Source: Lysobacter sp. FW306-1B-D06B
GTDB taxonomy: Bacteria; Pseudomonadota; Gammaproteobacteria; Xanthomonadales; Xanthomonadaceae
Assembly (NCBI RefSeq): GCF_038446665.1
Contig: NZ_CP151802.1
Span: 744,001 to 808,000 of the forward strand
Length of the DNA stretch: 64,000 bases
Direction of reading: 5' to 3'
Under the pieces are notes generated by a model. The model did not search any database. It saw nothing but the letters and a program-made list of their open reading frames with translations, and had not been told where the DNA came from. Positions 56,170-64,000 of the stretch are shown one piece after another (the stretch's first letter is position 1; each line of letters opens with the position of its first letter). The position numbers and the translations under genes are program-made.

Positions 56170-57234
56170 TTAGTTCGACAGCACGCCCTGATCCGCCAGC
56201 GCCTTGCACTGCGGATCGCGGCGCAGCTTCGACAGCCACTTGCGGTCTTCCTCTTCGCAGAACGCGCGCAGCTTGGCCTGTTCGGCCTTGAGTTCGGCGG
56301 CGCGTCGCGTCGCGTTCGCCTCGTCGGTGCGCGCCTTCTGCCACTGCGCCACCTTCGCGCGGATCTGCGGCATCGCCGCCAGCGCGGCGCGCTCGCCTTC
56401 CATGATCGCGTTGTTGCGCTGTTCGAAGTCGGCCGGGCCGATCTCGTTGACGCTCGGGCGGATCACCACGTCCGCACGCGCGAGTTCCTGCGCGCCCAGC
56501 CTCTGGCCCATGATCGTGATCGACTGGTTGACGTTGCCCAGCATGCTGCCCGGGTTCTTGCCGCTGGCCTTGCTGGAGATGTCCACGGCGATCACGAGGT
56601 CCGCGCCCAGCTGGCGCGCCGCATCCACCGGCACCGGGCTGACGACGCCGCCGTCGACGTAGTGGAACTTGCCGATCGCCACCGGCTCGAACACGCCCGG
56701 AATGCTGCTGGACGCGCGCACCGCCTGGCCGGTGTTGCCGCGCACGAACACCGTGCGGTCGCCGGTTTCCAGGTTGGTCGCCACGGCCGCGAACGGCCTG
56801 CGCATGCGCTCGATCGTCTTGCCGCCGACCAGCTCGTTGACGTAGTCCTGCAACTTCTGCCCCTTCACAACGCCGCCGGAGAACAGGCTGACGTCACGGA
56901 TGGACGCCTCGTCCAGCGCGAAGGCCTGCTTCTGCATGGCGAAGGCGTCCATGCCGCTGGCATAGAGCGCACCGACCACGCTGCCGGCGCTGGTGCCGGA
57001 GACGACTTCGGGCTGGAAGCCGTTGGCCTCCAGCATCTTGATCACGCCGATGTGCGCGAAGCCTTTCGCCGCGCCTCCGCCCAGCGCGACGCCGATGCGC
57101 ACCTTCGGTGCCTGCACGGGCGGAGCCGAGAGGGACGGCGGTGGCGTCGGCTTGACTGCTTCACCGCCACACGCGCCCAGCAGGACGGCGAGCGAGGCCA
57201 GCAGCACGGGGCGCAGGGAACGGAGCGGGTTCAT
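56170..57234 (-). CDS. Patatin-like phospholipase lipoprotein
   Basis: The 354-residue protein starts at the ATG at 57234 with a lipoprotein signal (lipobox VLLGAC, Cys 23). The patatin catalytic parts are the oxyanion loop GGGAAKGFAHIG, the nucleophile GTSAGS and the DGG motif in YVDGGVVSPVPV, forming the Ser/Asp dyad. A Lys/Ala-rich helical C-terminal part from about 290 (RAKVAQWQKARTDEANATRR) extends the domain. It resembles RssA-type lysophospholipases with an added lipid anchor. The substrate and cell location are inferred from the signal. Confidence 0.9.
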   Translation of the reverse strand: MNPLRSLRPVLLASLAVLLGACGGEAVKPTPPPSLSAPPVQAPKVRIGVALGGGAAKGFAHIGVIKMLEANGFQPEVVSGTSAGSVVGALYASGMDAFAMQKQAFALDEASIRDVSLFSGGVVKGQKLQDYVNELVGGKTIERMRRPFAAVATNLETGDRTVFVRGNTGQAVRASSSIPGVFEPVAIGKFHYVDGGVVSPVPVDAARQLGADLVIAVDISSKASGKNPGSMLGNVNQSITIMGQRLGAQELARADVVIRPSVNEIGPADFEQRNNAIMEGERAALAAMPQIRAKVAQWQKARTDEANATRRAAELKAEQAKLRAFCEEEDRKWLSKLRRDPQCKALADQGVLSN

Positions 57235-57439
57235 GGTCACGATGGCGTGGGATGGATGGGCGGTCAGCGGCGCAGGATACACGTGGCACAAGGCGCGATA
57301 GCGGGGCGGATTTGGCGGAACGATGGAAGGCTGGGCGAGCATTCATCGCCCGTCCGCCCAAACGTCCTGCCTTGCTTTCAGGGGAGCACTGGCGAGGGGT
57401 AGCGAGGCCGCGCAGCGGCGAACGTTCCGGCGCACACGC

Positions 57440-57844
57440 TCAACGCAATTCCTTGCGCACCACCAGCTTCAACCCCGACCAGACCTCGTCGACCGCGCAG
57501 ACCTTCACGTCGACGAAGCCCAGCGGCAGCGCCACCTCGCGCACCGTGTCCTCGGTGATGTCGGTGGGGACTTTCGAGGCCTTCTTCGGCCACGACACCC
57601 ACACGGTCGCGTCCGGCGCAAGCGTGCTCCGGCACTTGCCCAGGGCATCGGCCAGCTCGGCGCGTTCGCGGCAGAACACATGGGCGATGTCGACGCCCTT
57701 CGCCAGTCGCGCGACGAAGCGCACGCCCGGCGGCAGGGGATCCAGCAATGCGCGGTAGTGCTCCGGTGCGGCGAGCGTCCACGCGGTCGCGCCATCGCGG
57801 AAGCCGAGCTTCTTCGCCAATGGCGTGCCGGAGTAGTCGCTCAT
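57440..57844 (-). CDS. DUF3052-type small protein
   Basis: From the ATG at 57844 the product has 134 residues, with SGTPLAKKLGFRDGATAWTL near the start and PDATVWVSWPKKASKVPTDI and DTVREVALPLGFVDVKVCAV in the second half. These match what I recall of DUF3052, a small group of uncharacterised proteins. The gene lies 10 bases after the AIM24 gene stop on the same strand, so both are probably one operon. No catalytic residues stand out. Confidence 0.75.
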   Translation of the reverse strand: MSDYSGTPLAKKLGFRDGATAWTLAAPEHYRALLDPLPPGVRFVARLAKGVDIAHVFCRERAELADALGKCRSTLAPDATVWVSWPKKASKVPTDITEDTVREVALPLGFVDVKVCAVDEVWSGLKLVVRKELR

Positions 57845-57854
57845 CGCACCGTCC

Positions 57855-58877
57855 TCAGAAGTTGTTGTCGCCGTCCAGGATGCGGCCCAGTCCACCCAGC
57901 ACCGAACCTTCGCCGCGATTCTGCCCGCCGCCCTGCGGCGCGGCCGCGAGCATGCGCCCGGCCATGCGCGAGAAGGGCAGCGACTGCAGCCACACCTTGC
58001 CCGGGCCGGTCAGCGTGGCCAGGAACATGCCCTCGCCGCCGAACAGCATGCTCTTGATGCCGCCCACCGCGCGCACGTCCATCTGCACGGTGTGGTGGTA
58101 GGCCATGACGCAGCCGGTGTCCACGTCCAGGCGCTCGCCGGCGCGCAGTTCGCGCTCGATCACGGTGCCGCCGGCGTGCACGAACACCCAGCCGTCGCCT
58201 TCCAGCTTCTGCATGATGAAACCCTCGCCGCCGAACAGGCCGGTGAGGATGCGCTTCTGGAAGGCGATGCCCACCGACACGCCGCGCGCGCCGGCCAGGA
58301 AGCTGTCCTTCTGACAGATCAGGCGACCGCCGTGTTCGTCCAGCTTCATCGCCAGCACCGTGCCCGGGTACGGCGCGGCGAAGGCCACGCGCGCCTTGCC
58401 GGTTCCGGCGTGGGTGAACATCGTGGTGAACAGGCTCTCGCCCGTCAGCACACGCTTGCCGGCGGAGAAGATCTTGTCCATGAGGCCGCCGCCCTGCCCC
58501 GTGTGCTGGCCGTTGCCGAACACGGTGTCCATCTGGATGGTCGCGTCCTTGTACATCAGCGCGCCGGCCTCGGCGATCGCGCACTCGCCCGGGTCCAGTT
58601 CCACTTCGACGAACTGCATGTCGTTGCCGACGATGCGGAAGTCGATGTCGTCGCTGCGCCGGCCGGCCGCGGACGGCGTCGGCGGTGGCACGTGCGCGGG
58701 TTGCACGCCGGTGGCTTCGGCGAATTCGGGCATCGACTTCACCGCCTGCCAGCCCGACAGGCCCTCGCGCCAGCACAGGTCATCAGGATGCCTGCGCGCG
58801 TGCGCCTGCGCCGAATCGGCATCGAGCGGACCGACGCGCTGGCTGTTGCCGGCGGAAACGAAGTACCACTGGGTCAT
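57855..58877 (-). CDS. AIM24-family protein with N-terminal GYF-like domain
   Basis: The 340-residue product has an N-terminal GYF_2-like domain (WYFVSAGNSQRVGPLDADSA; WREGLSGWQAV) over about 1-50, a short Pro-rich linker, then the AIM24 / TIGR00266 beta-helical domain from about 80 to 320 (GGLMDKIFSAGKRVLTGESLF split over the core). A Gly-rich tail ends in LDGDNNF. AIM24 proteins occur widely, including mitochondria, without a known reaction; some bind membranes. The ATG at 58877 is the only sensible start. It leads the DUF3052 gene. Confidence 0.88.
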   Translation of the reverse strand: MTQWYFVSAGNSQRVGPLDADSAQAHARRHPDDLCWREGLSGWQAVKSMPEFAEATGVQPAHVPPPTPSAAGRRSDDIDFRIVGNDMQFVEVELDPGECAIAEAGALMYKDATIQMDTVFGNGQHTGQGGGLMDKIFSAGKRVLTGESLFTTMFTHAGTGKARVAFAAPYPGTVLAMKLDEHGGRLICQKDSFLAGARGVSVGIAFQKRILTGLFGGEGFIMQKLEGDGWVFVHAGGTVIERELRAGERLDVDTGCVMAYHHTVQMDVRAVGGIKSMLFGGEGMFLATLTGPGKVWLQSLPFSRMAGRMLAAAPQGGGQNRGEGSVLGGLGRILDGDNNF

Positions 58878-58974
58878 GGGGGAAGTCCTGCGGAAGTCGG
58901 AAGCGGCGAGTGTAGCGGCGGCGGTTGGCGACGCATGGGCGGGAGGTCACTGGTACGCCGGGAAAACATCGTCT

Positions 58975-59077
58975 CGAAGGCCGGGACCCAGGCCCGCAAC
59001 GCGGGGGCACTCCCACGCCGGCAAACGACCTCACCGTCATTCCCGCGAAGCCCAGCTTTCGTTGGAATGACGTGATG
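58975..59077. repeat. Degenerate, chimeric REP-like repeats
   Basis: A truncated unit at 58975-59000 (CGAAGGCCGGGACCCAGGCC) is followed by a fused unit at 59033-59077 that starts as the GCGAAG type (CCGTCATTCCCGCGAAG) and switches without a gap to the variant CCAGCTTTCGTTGGAATGACG. The 228-base gap between AIM24 and the racemase genes has no gene. Confidence 0.7.
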
Positions 59078-59105
59078 TTTCGCGCGCCATCAGCGCGCCA
59101 ACGAC

Positions 59106-59801
59106 CTACTCGGCCAACGCCGCCAGCGCCGCGTGGCGCGCATGCAGCGCCGTGGTGTCGAACAGCGGAACACTGGCATCGCCCTGCCCCACCAGCAGAC
59201 CGATCTCGGTACAGCCCAGGATGATCCCCTGCGCACCGCGTTCGACCAGCGCGGCCATGATGCGCCGGTACTGCGCGCGGGATTCTTCGCGGATGGCGCC
59301 CTGACACAGCTCGTCGTAGATCACGCGGTGGACGATCTCGCGTTCGTCGGCCTCGGGCACCAGCACCTCCAGCCCGTGCCGTTCGATCAACCGTTTCCGA
59401 TAGAAATCCTGCTCCATGGTGAAACGCGTGCCCAGCAGGCCGACGCGTTGCAACCCTGCACGCCGGATCTCTTCGCCCGTCGCATCGGCGATGTGCAGCA
59501 GCGGCAGGCCGCTGGCGGCTTCCACCGCGTCGGCGACCTTGTGCATCGTGTTCGTGCAGATCACCAGCAGCTGCGCACCGCCGGCCTTCAACGAACGCGC
59601 CGCGTCGGCGAGCACCTCGCCCGCTGCATCCCAATCACCGGCATGCTGCAGCTTCTCGATCTGCGCGAAGTCCACGCTGTACAGCAGCAGCCGCGCCGAA
59701 TGCAGCCCGCCGAGCCGCTCCTTCACCGTCTGATTGATCAAGCGGTAGTACGGCACGGTGGATTCCCAGCTCATGCCGCCGATCAGGCCCAGCATCTTCA
59801 T
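59106..59801 (-). CDS. Aspartate/glutamate racemase family protein
   Basis: This 231-residue enzyme has the two catalytic Cys residues expected of PLP-independent racemases: one in LLVICTNTMH (residue about 83) and one in GIILGCTEIGLL (about 195). The N-terminal GLIGGMSWESTVPYYRLIN is the usual signature. It would interconvert L- and D-aspartate or glutamate. It is the last gene of a tight minus-strand run: M28 peptidase, ABC permease, ABC ATPase, racemase, with only 10 bases between the ATPase and this gene. Confidence 0.9.
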   Translation of the reverse strand: MKMLGLIGGMSWESTVPYYRLINQTVKERLGGLHSARLLLYSVDFAQIEKLQHAGDWDAAGEVLADAARSLKAGGAQLLVICTNTMHKVADAVEAASGLPLLHIADATGEEIRRAGLQRVGLLGTRFTMEQDFYRKRLIERHGLEVLVPEADEREIVHRVIYDELCQGAIREESRAQYRRIMAALVERGAQGIILGCTEIGLLVGQGDASVPLFDTTALHARHAALAALAE

Positions 59802-59811
59802 CGCGACCTCC

Positions 59812-60534
59812 TCATCGCATCGCCTCGACCATCGCCTGTTCCAGGCAACGGTCCGGATCGTCGCGGATGGCCTTCAACTCCTGGCGTGACCAGTCGTGAT
59901 GCATCGTGCCATCCACCATCAGCATCGCACGGTTGATGAAGCGTTCGGCGATGTCGAGCGCGTGCGTAGCCAGCAGCACCGCCGTTCCGTGTTCGCCCGT
60001 CAACCGCCGCAGGTGCTCCTTCAACGCGTAGGCGCTGAGTGGGTCCAGACCATTGAGCGGTTCATCCAGGATCAGCAACGGCGGCTCACCGAGCAATCCC
60101 AGCACGATGCCGACTTTCTGCCGGGTCCCCAGCGAGCAATGCCCGATCCAGCGGTCGAGCATGGGCGTCAGCGAAAGCGCCTCGCACAAGGCCAACGTCG
60201 CCGAAGGAATCCTGGGCAGGTCGCGCGCACCGGCGAACAGCCGCAGGCACTCGCGCACACTGAGCAGCGGTGGAAGGCGGGCCGGATCGATCGACATTCC
60301 GAGCAGGCGCTTGGCCGCCACGGGATCGGCGACCAGATCGTGTCCACCGATCCGGACGCGGCCGGAATCGGCTGCGGTCACGCCCGACAGGCACTGCATG
60401 AGCGTGGTTTTTCCTGCGCCGTTGGGTCCGATCAGCGCGGCGAACTCGCCCGGCGCCAGGACGAGATCGATGCCGCGCAGGATCGGCTGGCGATGGATGC
60501 TGTAGCGCAGGGCCTCGACGTGCAGCGCGCTCAT
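59812..60534 (-). CDS. ABC transporter ATP-binding protein
   Basis: The ATG at 60534 overlaps the permease stop by four bases. The 240-residue protein has Walker A GPNGAGKTT at 36-44, Q-loop region near 82, an unusual signature CSLGTRQKVG in place of LSGGQ-type (SLG variants occur in ABC-2 exporters such as bacitracin-type systems) and Walker B LLILDEPLNGLD. It pairs with the membrane protein encoded just upstream in the transcript. An in-frame extension upstream is inside the permease gene. Confidence 0.88.
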   Translation of the reverse strand: MSALHVEALRYSIHRQPILRGIDLVLAPGEFAALIGPNGAGKTTLMQCLSGVTAADSGRVRIGGHDLVADPVAAKRLLGMSIDPARLPPLLSVRECLRLFAGARDLPRIPSATLALCEALSLTPMLDRWIGHCSLGTRQKVGIVLGLLGEPPLLILDEPLNGLDPLSAYALKEHLRRLTGEHGTAVLLATHALDIAERFINRAMLMVDGTMHHDWSRQELKAIRDDPDRCLEQAMVEAMR

Positions 60535-61538
60535 CGGCCTGCGCTCCCGCTGGCATGCCGCAGACGCCACGCGGCGGGAAGGCAGGTCAGCGCCAGCGCG
60601 GTCAACCAGCACACCATGCGCATCCAGGAAAATCCCAGCACGAGATTGCCAAGCAAGGCGATCGCCGTTGCGCACGCAAGCGCGATCAACGGATAGCCCA
60701 CCGCTGCCCTGCGTCCGTCATGCGCCTGGATCGGCGTGGCACGCAGCAGCTGACGCGCCTCGCCGGCTACGTCCAGGCTCATGCGCAATGCGAGACTGGC
60801 CCAGAGCCAGGACACGACCATCAACACAGCGCCCGTCGCAAGCTTCAGGCCCAAGCGATCGGGCAGCAGCAGGAACATCGAACCGACGATCCAGAAGTGC
60901 CCGCCCTGCCCTCGCCGCCAGCGCAGGACGACGGCACGACGTTGCCATTGCGACACGCCTGCAAGCGACGCGTCTGTCACGAACGCGCGGGTGAACAAAG
61001 GCTCGCGGCGACCGGCGTGATGCGTGCGGTCCGTGGCCGGCGGGCGCAACGAACGCCAAAGGCCGATGCCGATACCGGCCGTGAGTCCCGTCATGCTCGG
61101 CAACATCGAGCCCGAAACGAAGCGGCTTGCATCGAACCACGCCGCGACCATCACGGCCGACCATGCGCCCAGCCCGATCAGCCCGTATCCGATGGCGACG
61201 ACGAACAGCGTCATGCGAACGCGCAGCGACGAGATCGGCAGCGCCGCGAACCATCCCGAGCGAAGCTCGCAAGCCAGGAGTGAAAGCCGGCGTGACGCCA
61301 CGGTCTCGATCACCAGCGCAATGACAATCGCGCTCGTGAAGGGCCATGTGGCGATCAGCCGCAGACATCCGCTCGCGAAGCCCGCAGGCGACGCACCCAG
61401 CGCCATCAGCAGCCCGGCGCTGCCCGCGAACGCCGCGGTCCAAATCAACCCGCCTCGCAACGAGGGACGGGACCGCAGCAGCGTCTCGCAGCGCTGCCCG
61501 AACCAGGGGTGCAAGGCCGTCAGGCTCAAGCGCAACAC
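60531..61538 (-). CDS. ABC-type membrane permease of unknown substrate
   Basis: The GTG at 61538 opens a 335-residue protein with about seven or eight hydrophobic segments (LIWTAAFAGSAGLLMALGA; FTSAIVIALVIETVA; MTLFVVAIGYGLIGLGAWSA and three or four more in the second half). No domain name is recognised. Position and coupling (13 bases after the M28 gene, ATGA overlap with the ATPase gene) identify it as the transport partner of the ATPase. Arg-rich loops on the presumed cytosolic side support the membrane topology. Confidence 0.78.
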   Translation of the reverse strand: MLRLSLTALHPWFGQRCETLLRSRPSLRGGLIWTAAFAGSAGLLMALGASPAGFASGCLRLIATWPFTSAIVIALVIETVASRRLSLLACELRSGWFAALPISSLRVRMTLFVVAIGYGLIGLGAWSAVMVAAWFDASRFVSGSMLPSMTGLTAGIGIGLWRSLRPPATDRTHHAGRREPLFTRAFVTDASLAGVSQWQRRAVVLRWRRGQGGHFWIVGSMFLLLPDRLGLKLATGAVLMVVSWLWASLALRMSLDVAGEARQLLRATPIQAHDGRRAAVGYPLIALACATAIALLGNLVLGFSWMRMVCWLTALALTCLPAAWRLRHASGSAGR

Positions 61539-61551
61539 CTGGCTCTTTCGA

Positions 61552-63219
61552 TCATCGAGCAGCCGCCTTGCCGAACTTCTCGCCGAAGAAATCGCCCTCG
61601 TTCCACACCGGCCGTTGCGGTGCGTCGGCGATGAGCTGGCCGATGCGCGCGTTTAGCTTGGCCAGTCGCGCCGCGTCGGCCCATTGGATCGGCTGGGTGA
61701 GATCGTCGCCGGGCTGGTGATAACGATCGCGCAGGAACGCGTCCTGGATCGCCTTCGCATCGCCGTCCACGCCCGTGTAGCCGCCATCGAGGTACACCGC
61801 CGGCACACCCGCGCGAATGAAGGCGTACTGATCGCTGCGCACGAACACCACTTCCTCCGGCGACGGATCCGGCGACAGCGACACACCGATCTCCTTCGCC
61901 GCCTGCTGCACCAGCGGCTGCAGCGTGGAATGCTCCAGGCCGATCGGCACCACGTCCTTCGTCGGCGCCAGCAGCATCGGCATGTCCATGTTGACGTTGG
62001 CGACCAGCGAGCCGGCGGGCACCGTCGGATGGCGCGCGAACCACTCCGCGCCGAGCAGGCCCTTCTCCTCCGCCGTCACCGCGACGAACAGCACCGAGCG
62101 CTTCGGCGGCGCCGCATCGTGGGCCAGGCGATTGGCGGCTTCCAGCATCACCGCGATGCCCAGCGCGTTGTCGAGCGCGCCGTTGTAGATCGCATCGCCG
62201 TTGACGGGCGCGCCGATGCCGACATGGTCCAGGTGGGCGCTGAAGACGACGTGTTCGTTCTTCAGCGCCGCATCGCTACCGTCGAGGCGGGCGACGACGT
62301 TGCGTGAATCCACCGGCGTGATCGCCGTATGCGCGGCCAGGCGGAGCGTCCCGGGAAGGTCGAACGCGCGCAGCTTGCCGTCGCGCAGGTCCTGGAAGAG
62401 CTGTTTCGCCATATGCCCGCCCGCGGACAGCATCGCATCGGCCTGTGCGGTGGAGACCGTGGCCGTCACGCGCAGCTGCGGGAACGTGTCGATGCCCTTG
62501 CCGTCCTCGCCGCGCAGGCGCATGCCGGGGCGGTCCCAGTTTCCGGCGGTACGCGTCCACGGCGACTGCTTCTGCTCGTCGTCGGTCTGCACCACCACGA
62601 TGCCGACCGCGCCGCGTCGCACCAACTCCTCCGCCTTGGTGCGCGAGGAAGAATGGAAGGCGCGACGATCGTTGTCGAAGCGCGCCGGCGCGCCGTTGAA
62701 CATCACGGCGATCTTGCCCTTCACGTCCACGCCGGCGAAATCGTCGTGCTGCAGTTCCGGCGCGTGCACGCCCTGCCCCACGAACACCGCCGGCGCTTCC
62801 ACGCTCGCCTGCGCTTCGTTGAAGTTGATGCCGGGAAGGAAGTCGTCGCGGAAGGCCAACGCCCGCTCGCGGCCGTCGCGCACGATCACCAGTGCGTTGC
62901 CGTCGGCCTGGCGCACGCCGCGCAGCATCGGCACGCGCTGGAAGAAGCTTGCGTCATCGCCCGCGGGTGCCAGCCCGATCGCGCGGAAACGCTGAGCGAC
63001 GTAGAGCGAGGCCAGGTCGTACCCGCGCGTGCCGGCCTCGCGGCCCTCGAGCAGGTCGTCGGCGAGGAAGCGCACATCGGCCTCGATGCGGCGCGCGTCG
63101 GCGCTGGCGGAGGCGTCGTAAGTCTCTTTCACCGGCGCATTGGCCGGTGCGGTGGACGCTTGCTCGCGCTGGCATGCCGCGAGGACGAGGGCGAGGCTGA
63201 TCAGCGTGAGGCGGCGCAT
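61552..63219 (-). CDS. M28 family zinc metallopeptidase lipoprotein
   Basis: The 555-residue protein begins at the ATG at 63219 with lipobox LAAC (Cys 16). After a PA-like insert region (about 130-290) comes the M28 catalytic core with FSAHLDHVG (first His and Asp ligand), NGALDNALG (bridging Asp), TAEEKGLLG (catalytic and ligand Glu), NMDMP, and a C-terminal His in RYHQPGDD. It would release N-terminal amino acids in the periplasm. The ABC permease begins 13 bases after its stop, so the two are likely cotranscribed. Confidence 0.93.
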   Translation of the reverse strand: MRRLTLISLALVLAACQREQASTAPANAPVKETYDASASADARRIEADVRFLADDLLEGREAGTRGYDLASLYVAQRFRAIGLAPAGDDASFFQRVPMLRGVRQADGNALVIVRDGRERALAFRDDFLPGINFNEAQASVEAPAVFVGQGVHAPELQHDDFAGVDVKGKIAVMFNGAPARFDNDRRAFHSSSRTKAEELVRRGAVGIVVVQTDDEQKQSPWTRTAGNWDRPGMRLRGEDGKGIDTFPQLRVTATVSTAQADAMLSAGGHMAKQLFQDLRDGKLRAFDLPGTLRLAAHTAITPVDSRNVVARLDGSDAALKNEHVVFSAHLDHVGIGAPVNGDAIYNGALDNALGIAVMLEAANRLAHDAAPPKRSVLFVAVTAEEKGLLGAEWFARHPTVPAGSLVANVNMDMPMLLAPTKDVVPIGLEHSTLQPLVQQAAKEIGVSLSPDPSPEEVVFVRSDQYAFIRAGVPAVYLDGGYTGVDGDAKAIQDAFLRDRYHQPGDDLTQPIQWADAARLAKLNARIGQLIADAPQRPVWNEGDFFGEKFGKAAAR

Positions 63220-63295
63220 GGAACGACCCGGTGTCTGGTTAGCGGCGACGCTAACATCCCGCACCTCCCATGCCAGTGCCTCAAGGCACCCGCCA

Positions 63296-63877
63296 TCACT
63301 CGGGAAGGAAGAATCCCAACAGGCAGAGGATCCAGAACAGCGCCCCGATGACCAGCCAGATCCAGTTGGCCCAGGTCAGGTGCTGGTTCGACTCGCCCTC
63401 GGGGTCGCCGCAAGCGAGGTTGGCGGCCTTCTGGATCCGCACTCCCGTCACCGCCAGCACGGGCACCAGCGCCATCCCGATCAGGTCCGTGATCGGCGAA
63501 CCGATCTCCCGGAATGCCAGGCGGTCGAAGATGTTCATCGTGACGGCCAGGGCGACATACACGGTCGCCACGCCCGAAGCAGACCACGGGTAGGGCCGGT
63601 CATCGCGTCGCAGGCGGTTGTCGATCTGCCGGGTCAGGGCATGGGTGAAGAAGATGCTGAAGGCGGCGCGCGCGATCGGCAGCATCTTCTGACGGTTCAC
63701 CGTACGGAACCGCGCCCAGTGCATGTAGAACCAGTAGAGCTGGTACATGCCGAGCGTTGTCACGAACAGCAGCAGGAACTTCCTGGGGCTGACGACGAAG
63801 AATTCGTTGCCTTGCGTCGCAAGCGGGGCCGGATCGATGAGCGGCGCGGCGGGCGGCGCGTAGAGGTTCTCGCTCAT
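63296..63877 (-). CDS. Small membrane protein of unknown function
   Basis: From the ATG at 63877 the product has 193 residues: a Pro-rich N-terminal tail, a hydrophobic segment near 32-50 (KFLLLFVTTLGMYQLYWFYM), a charged middle, and two or three further hydrophobic segments in the second half, ending in IWLVIGALFWILCLLGFFLPE. The pattern resembles DUF4234-type proteins, but I am unsure of the family. It is 76 bases upstream of the M28 peptidase gene on the same strand. The last 120 bases of the window beyond it hold nothing I can call. Confidence 0.7.
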   Translation of the reverse strand: MSENLYAPPAAPLIDPAPLATQGNEFFVVSPRKFLLLFVTTLGMYQLYWFYMHWARFRTVNRQKMLPIARAAFSIFFTHALTRQIDNRLRRDDRPYPWSASGVATVYVALAVTMNIFDRLAFREIGSPITDLIGMALVPVLAVTGVRIQKAANLACGDPEGESNQHLTWANWIWLVIGALFWILCLLGFFLPE

Positions 63878-64000
63878 GCACAAGCACGGGGGGCAGGAAG
63901 GGAATGCGCAATCTAGCGACGCCCCCCTGGGGAAACCCTAGGACTTGTCCGAAAGTCGCCTCACCACGCCACGGGTTGTCGACGGACGGTGCCACAGCAC

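Overview
The window is a high-GC gammaproteobacterial chromosome segment. It reads as Xanthomonadaceae/Lysobacteraceae (Lysobacter-like). The gene order rnpA-rpmH / dnaA-dnaN-recF-gyrB / M48 lipoprotein / TPR protein / tonB-exbB-exbD1-exbD2 / pdxJ is the arrangement known around the Xanthomonas origin. The GyrB, RnpA and DnaA sequences are of that type, and the short 'CCCGCGAAGGCGGG' repeats between genes are typical of the family. This is the replication-origin region. No rRNA, tRNA, phage, insertion sequence or CRISPR array is visible.

Layout. 1-4.4 kb: the end of a regulator-like protein, panE, a small lipoprotein and the yadGH ABC exporter. 4.4-10 kb: ferredoxin-NADP reductase coupled to an M50-type membrane protein, then a secreted alpha/beta hydrolase with a natAB-like exporter. 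10.3-16.7 kb (all minus): a lipoprotein with a TonB domain, a UbiM-like hydroxylase with a probable C-terminal frameshift, mnmE preceded by an unlisted 42-residue ORF, yidC, rnpA and rpmH. 16.7-23.8 kb: origin block with dnaA, the likely oriC between dnaA and dnaN, dnaN, recF and gyrB. Three parS-type palindromes lie between the end of dnaN and the end of recF. 23.9-30.9 kb: M48 lipoprotein, TPR protein, tonB-exbB-exbD1-exbD2 closed by a strong terminator, a third exbD, pdxJ and small envelope proteins.

31-49 kb: cardiolipin synthase, a radical-SAM protein, a PAS kinase/response-regulator pair, a 2OG-Fe(II) oxygenase, a sigma-54 activator, fbp, a lipoprotein MBL hydrolase with a GNAT enzyme, a QseBC/PmrAB-type two-component system with a PmrA-like box, a DUF1579-like/NIPSNAP fusion, a WYL regulator, an acetyl-CoA hydrolase/transferase, crcB, and a NarL-type two-component system. 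49-64 kb: a frameshifted membrane gene, a COG4529-type FAD/NAD(P) protein, phhA with a divergent Lrp regulator, a desT-desC-desB-type fatty acid desaturation locus, a patatin lipoprotein, a DUF3052/AIM24 pair, and a minus-strand run of membrane protein, M28 peptidase, ABC permease, ABC ATPase and Asp/Glu racemase.

Most genes are ordinary core genes of the family. The most notable signals are the parS cluster inside recF, the lipid-anchored TolA/TonB-like protein, the small ORF overlapping mnmE, the palindromic operator of the desaturase locus, the PmrA-type box, the nested repeat structures, two probable frameshifts, and the tightly packed M28/ABC/racemase operon. No clearly new defence or biosynthetic system was found.
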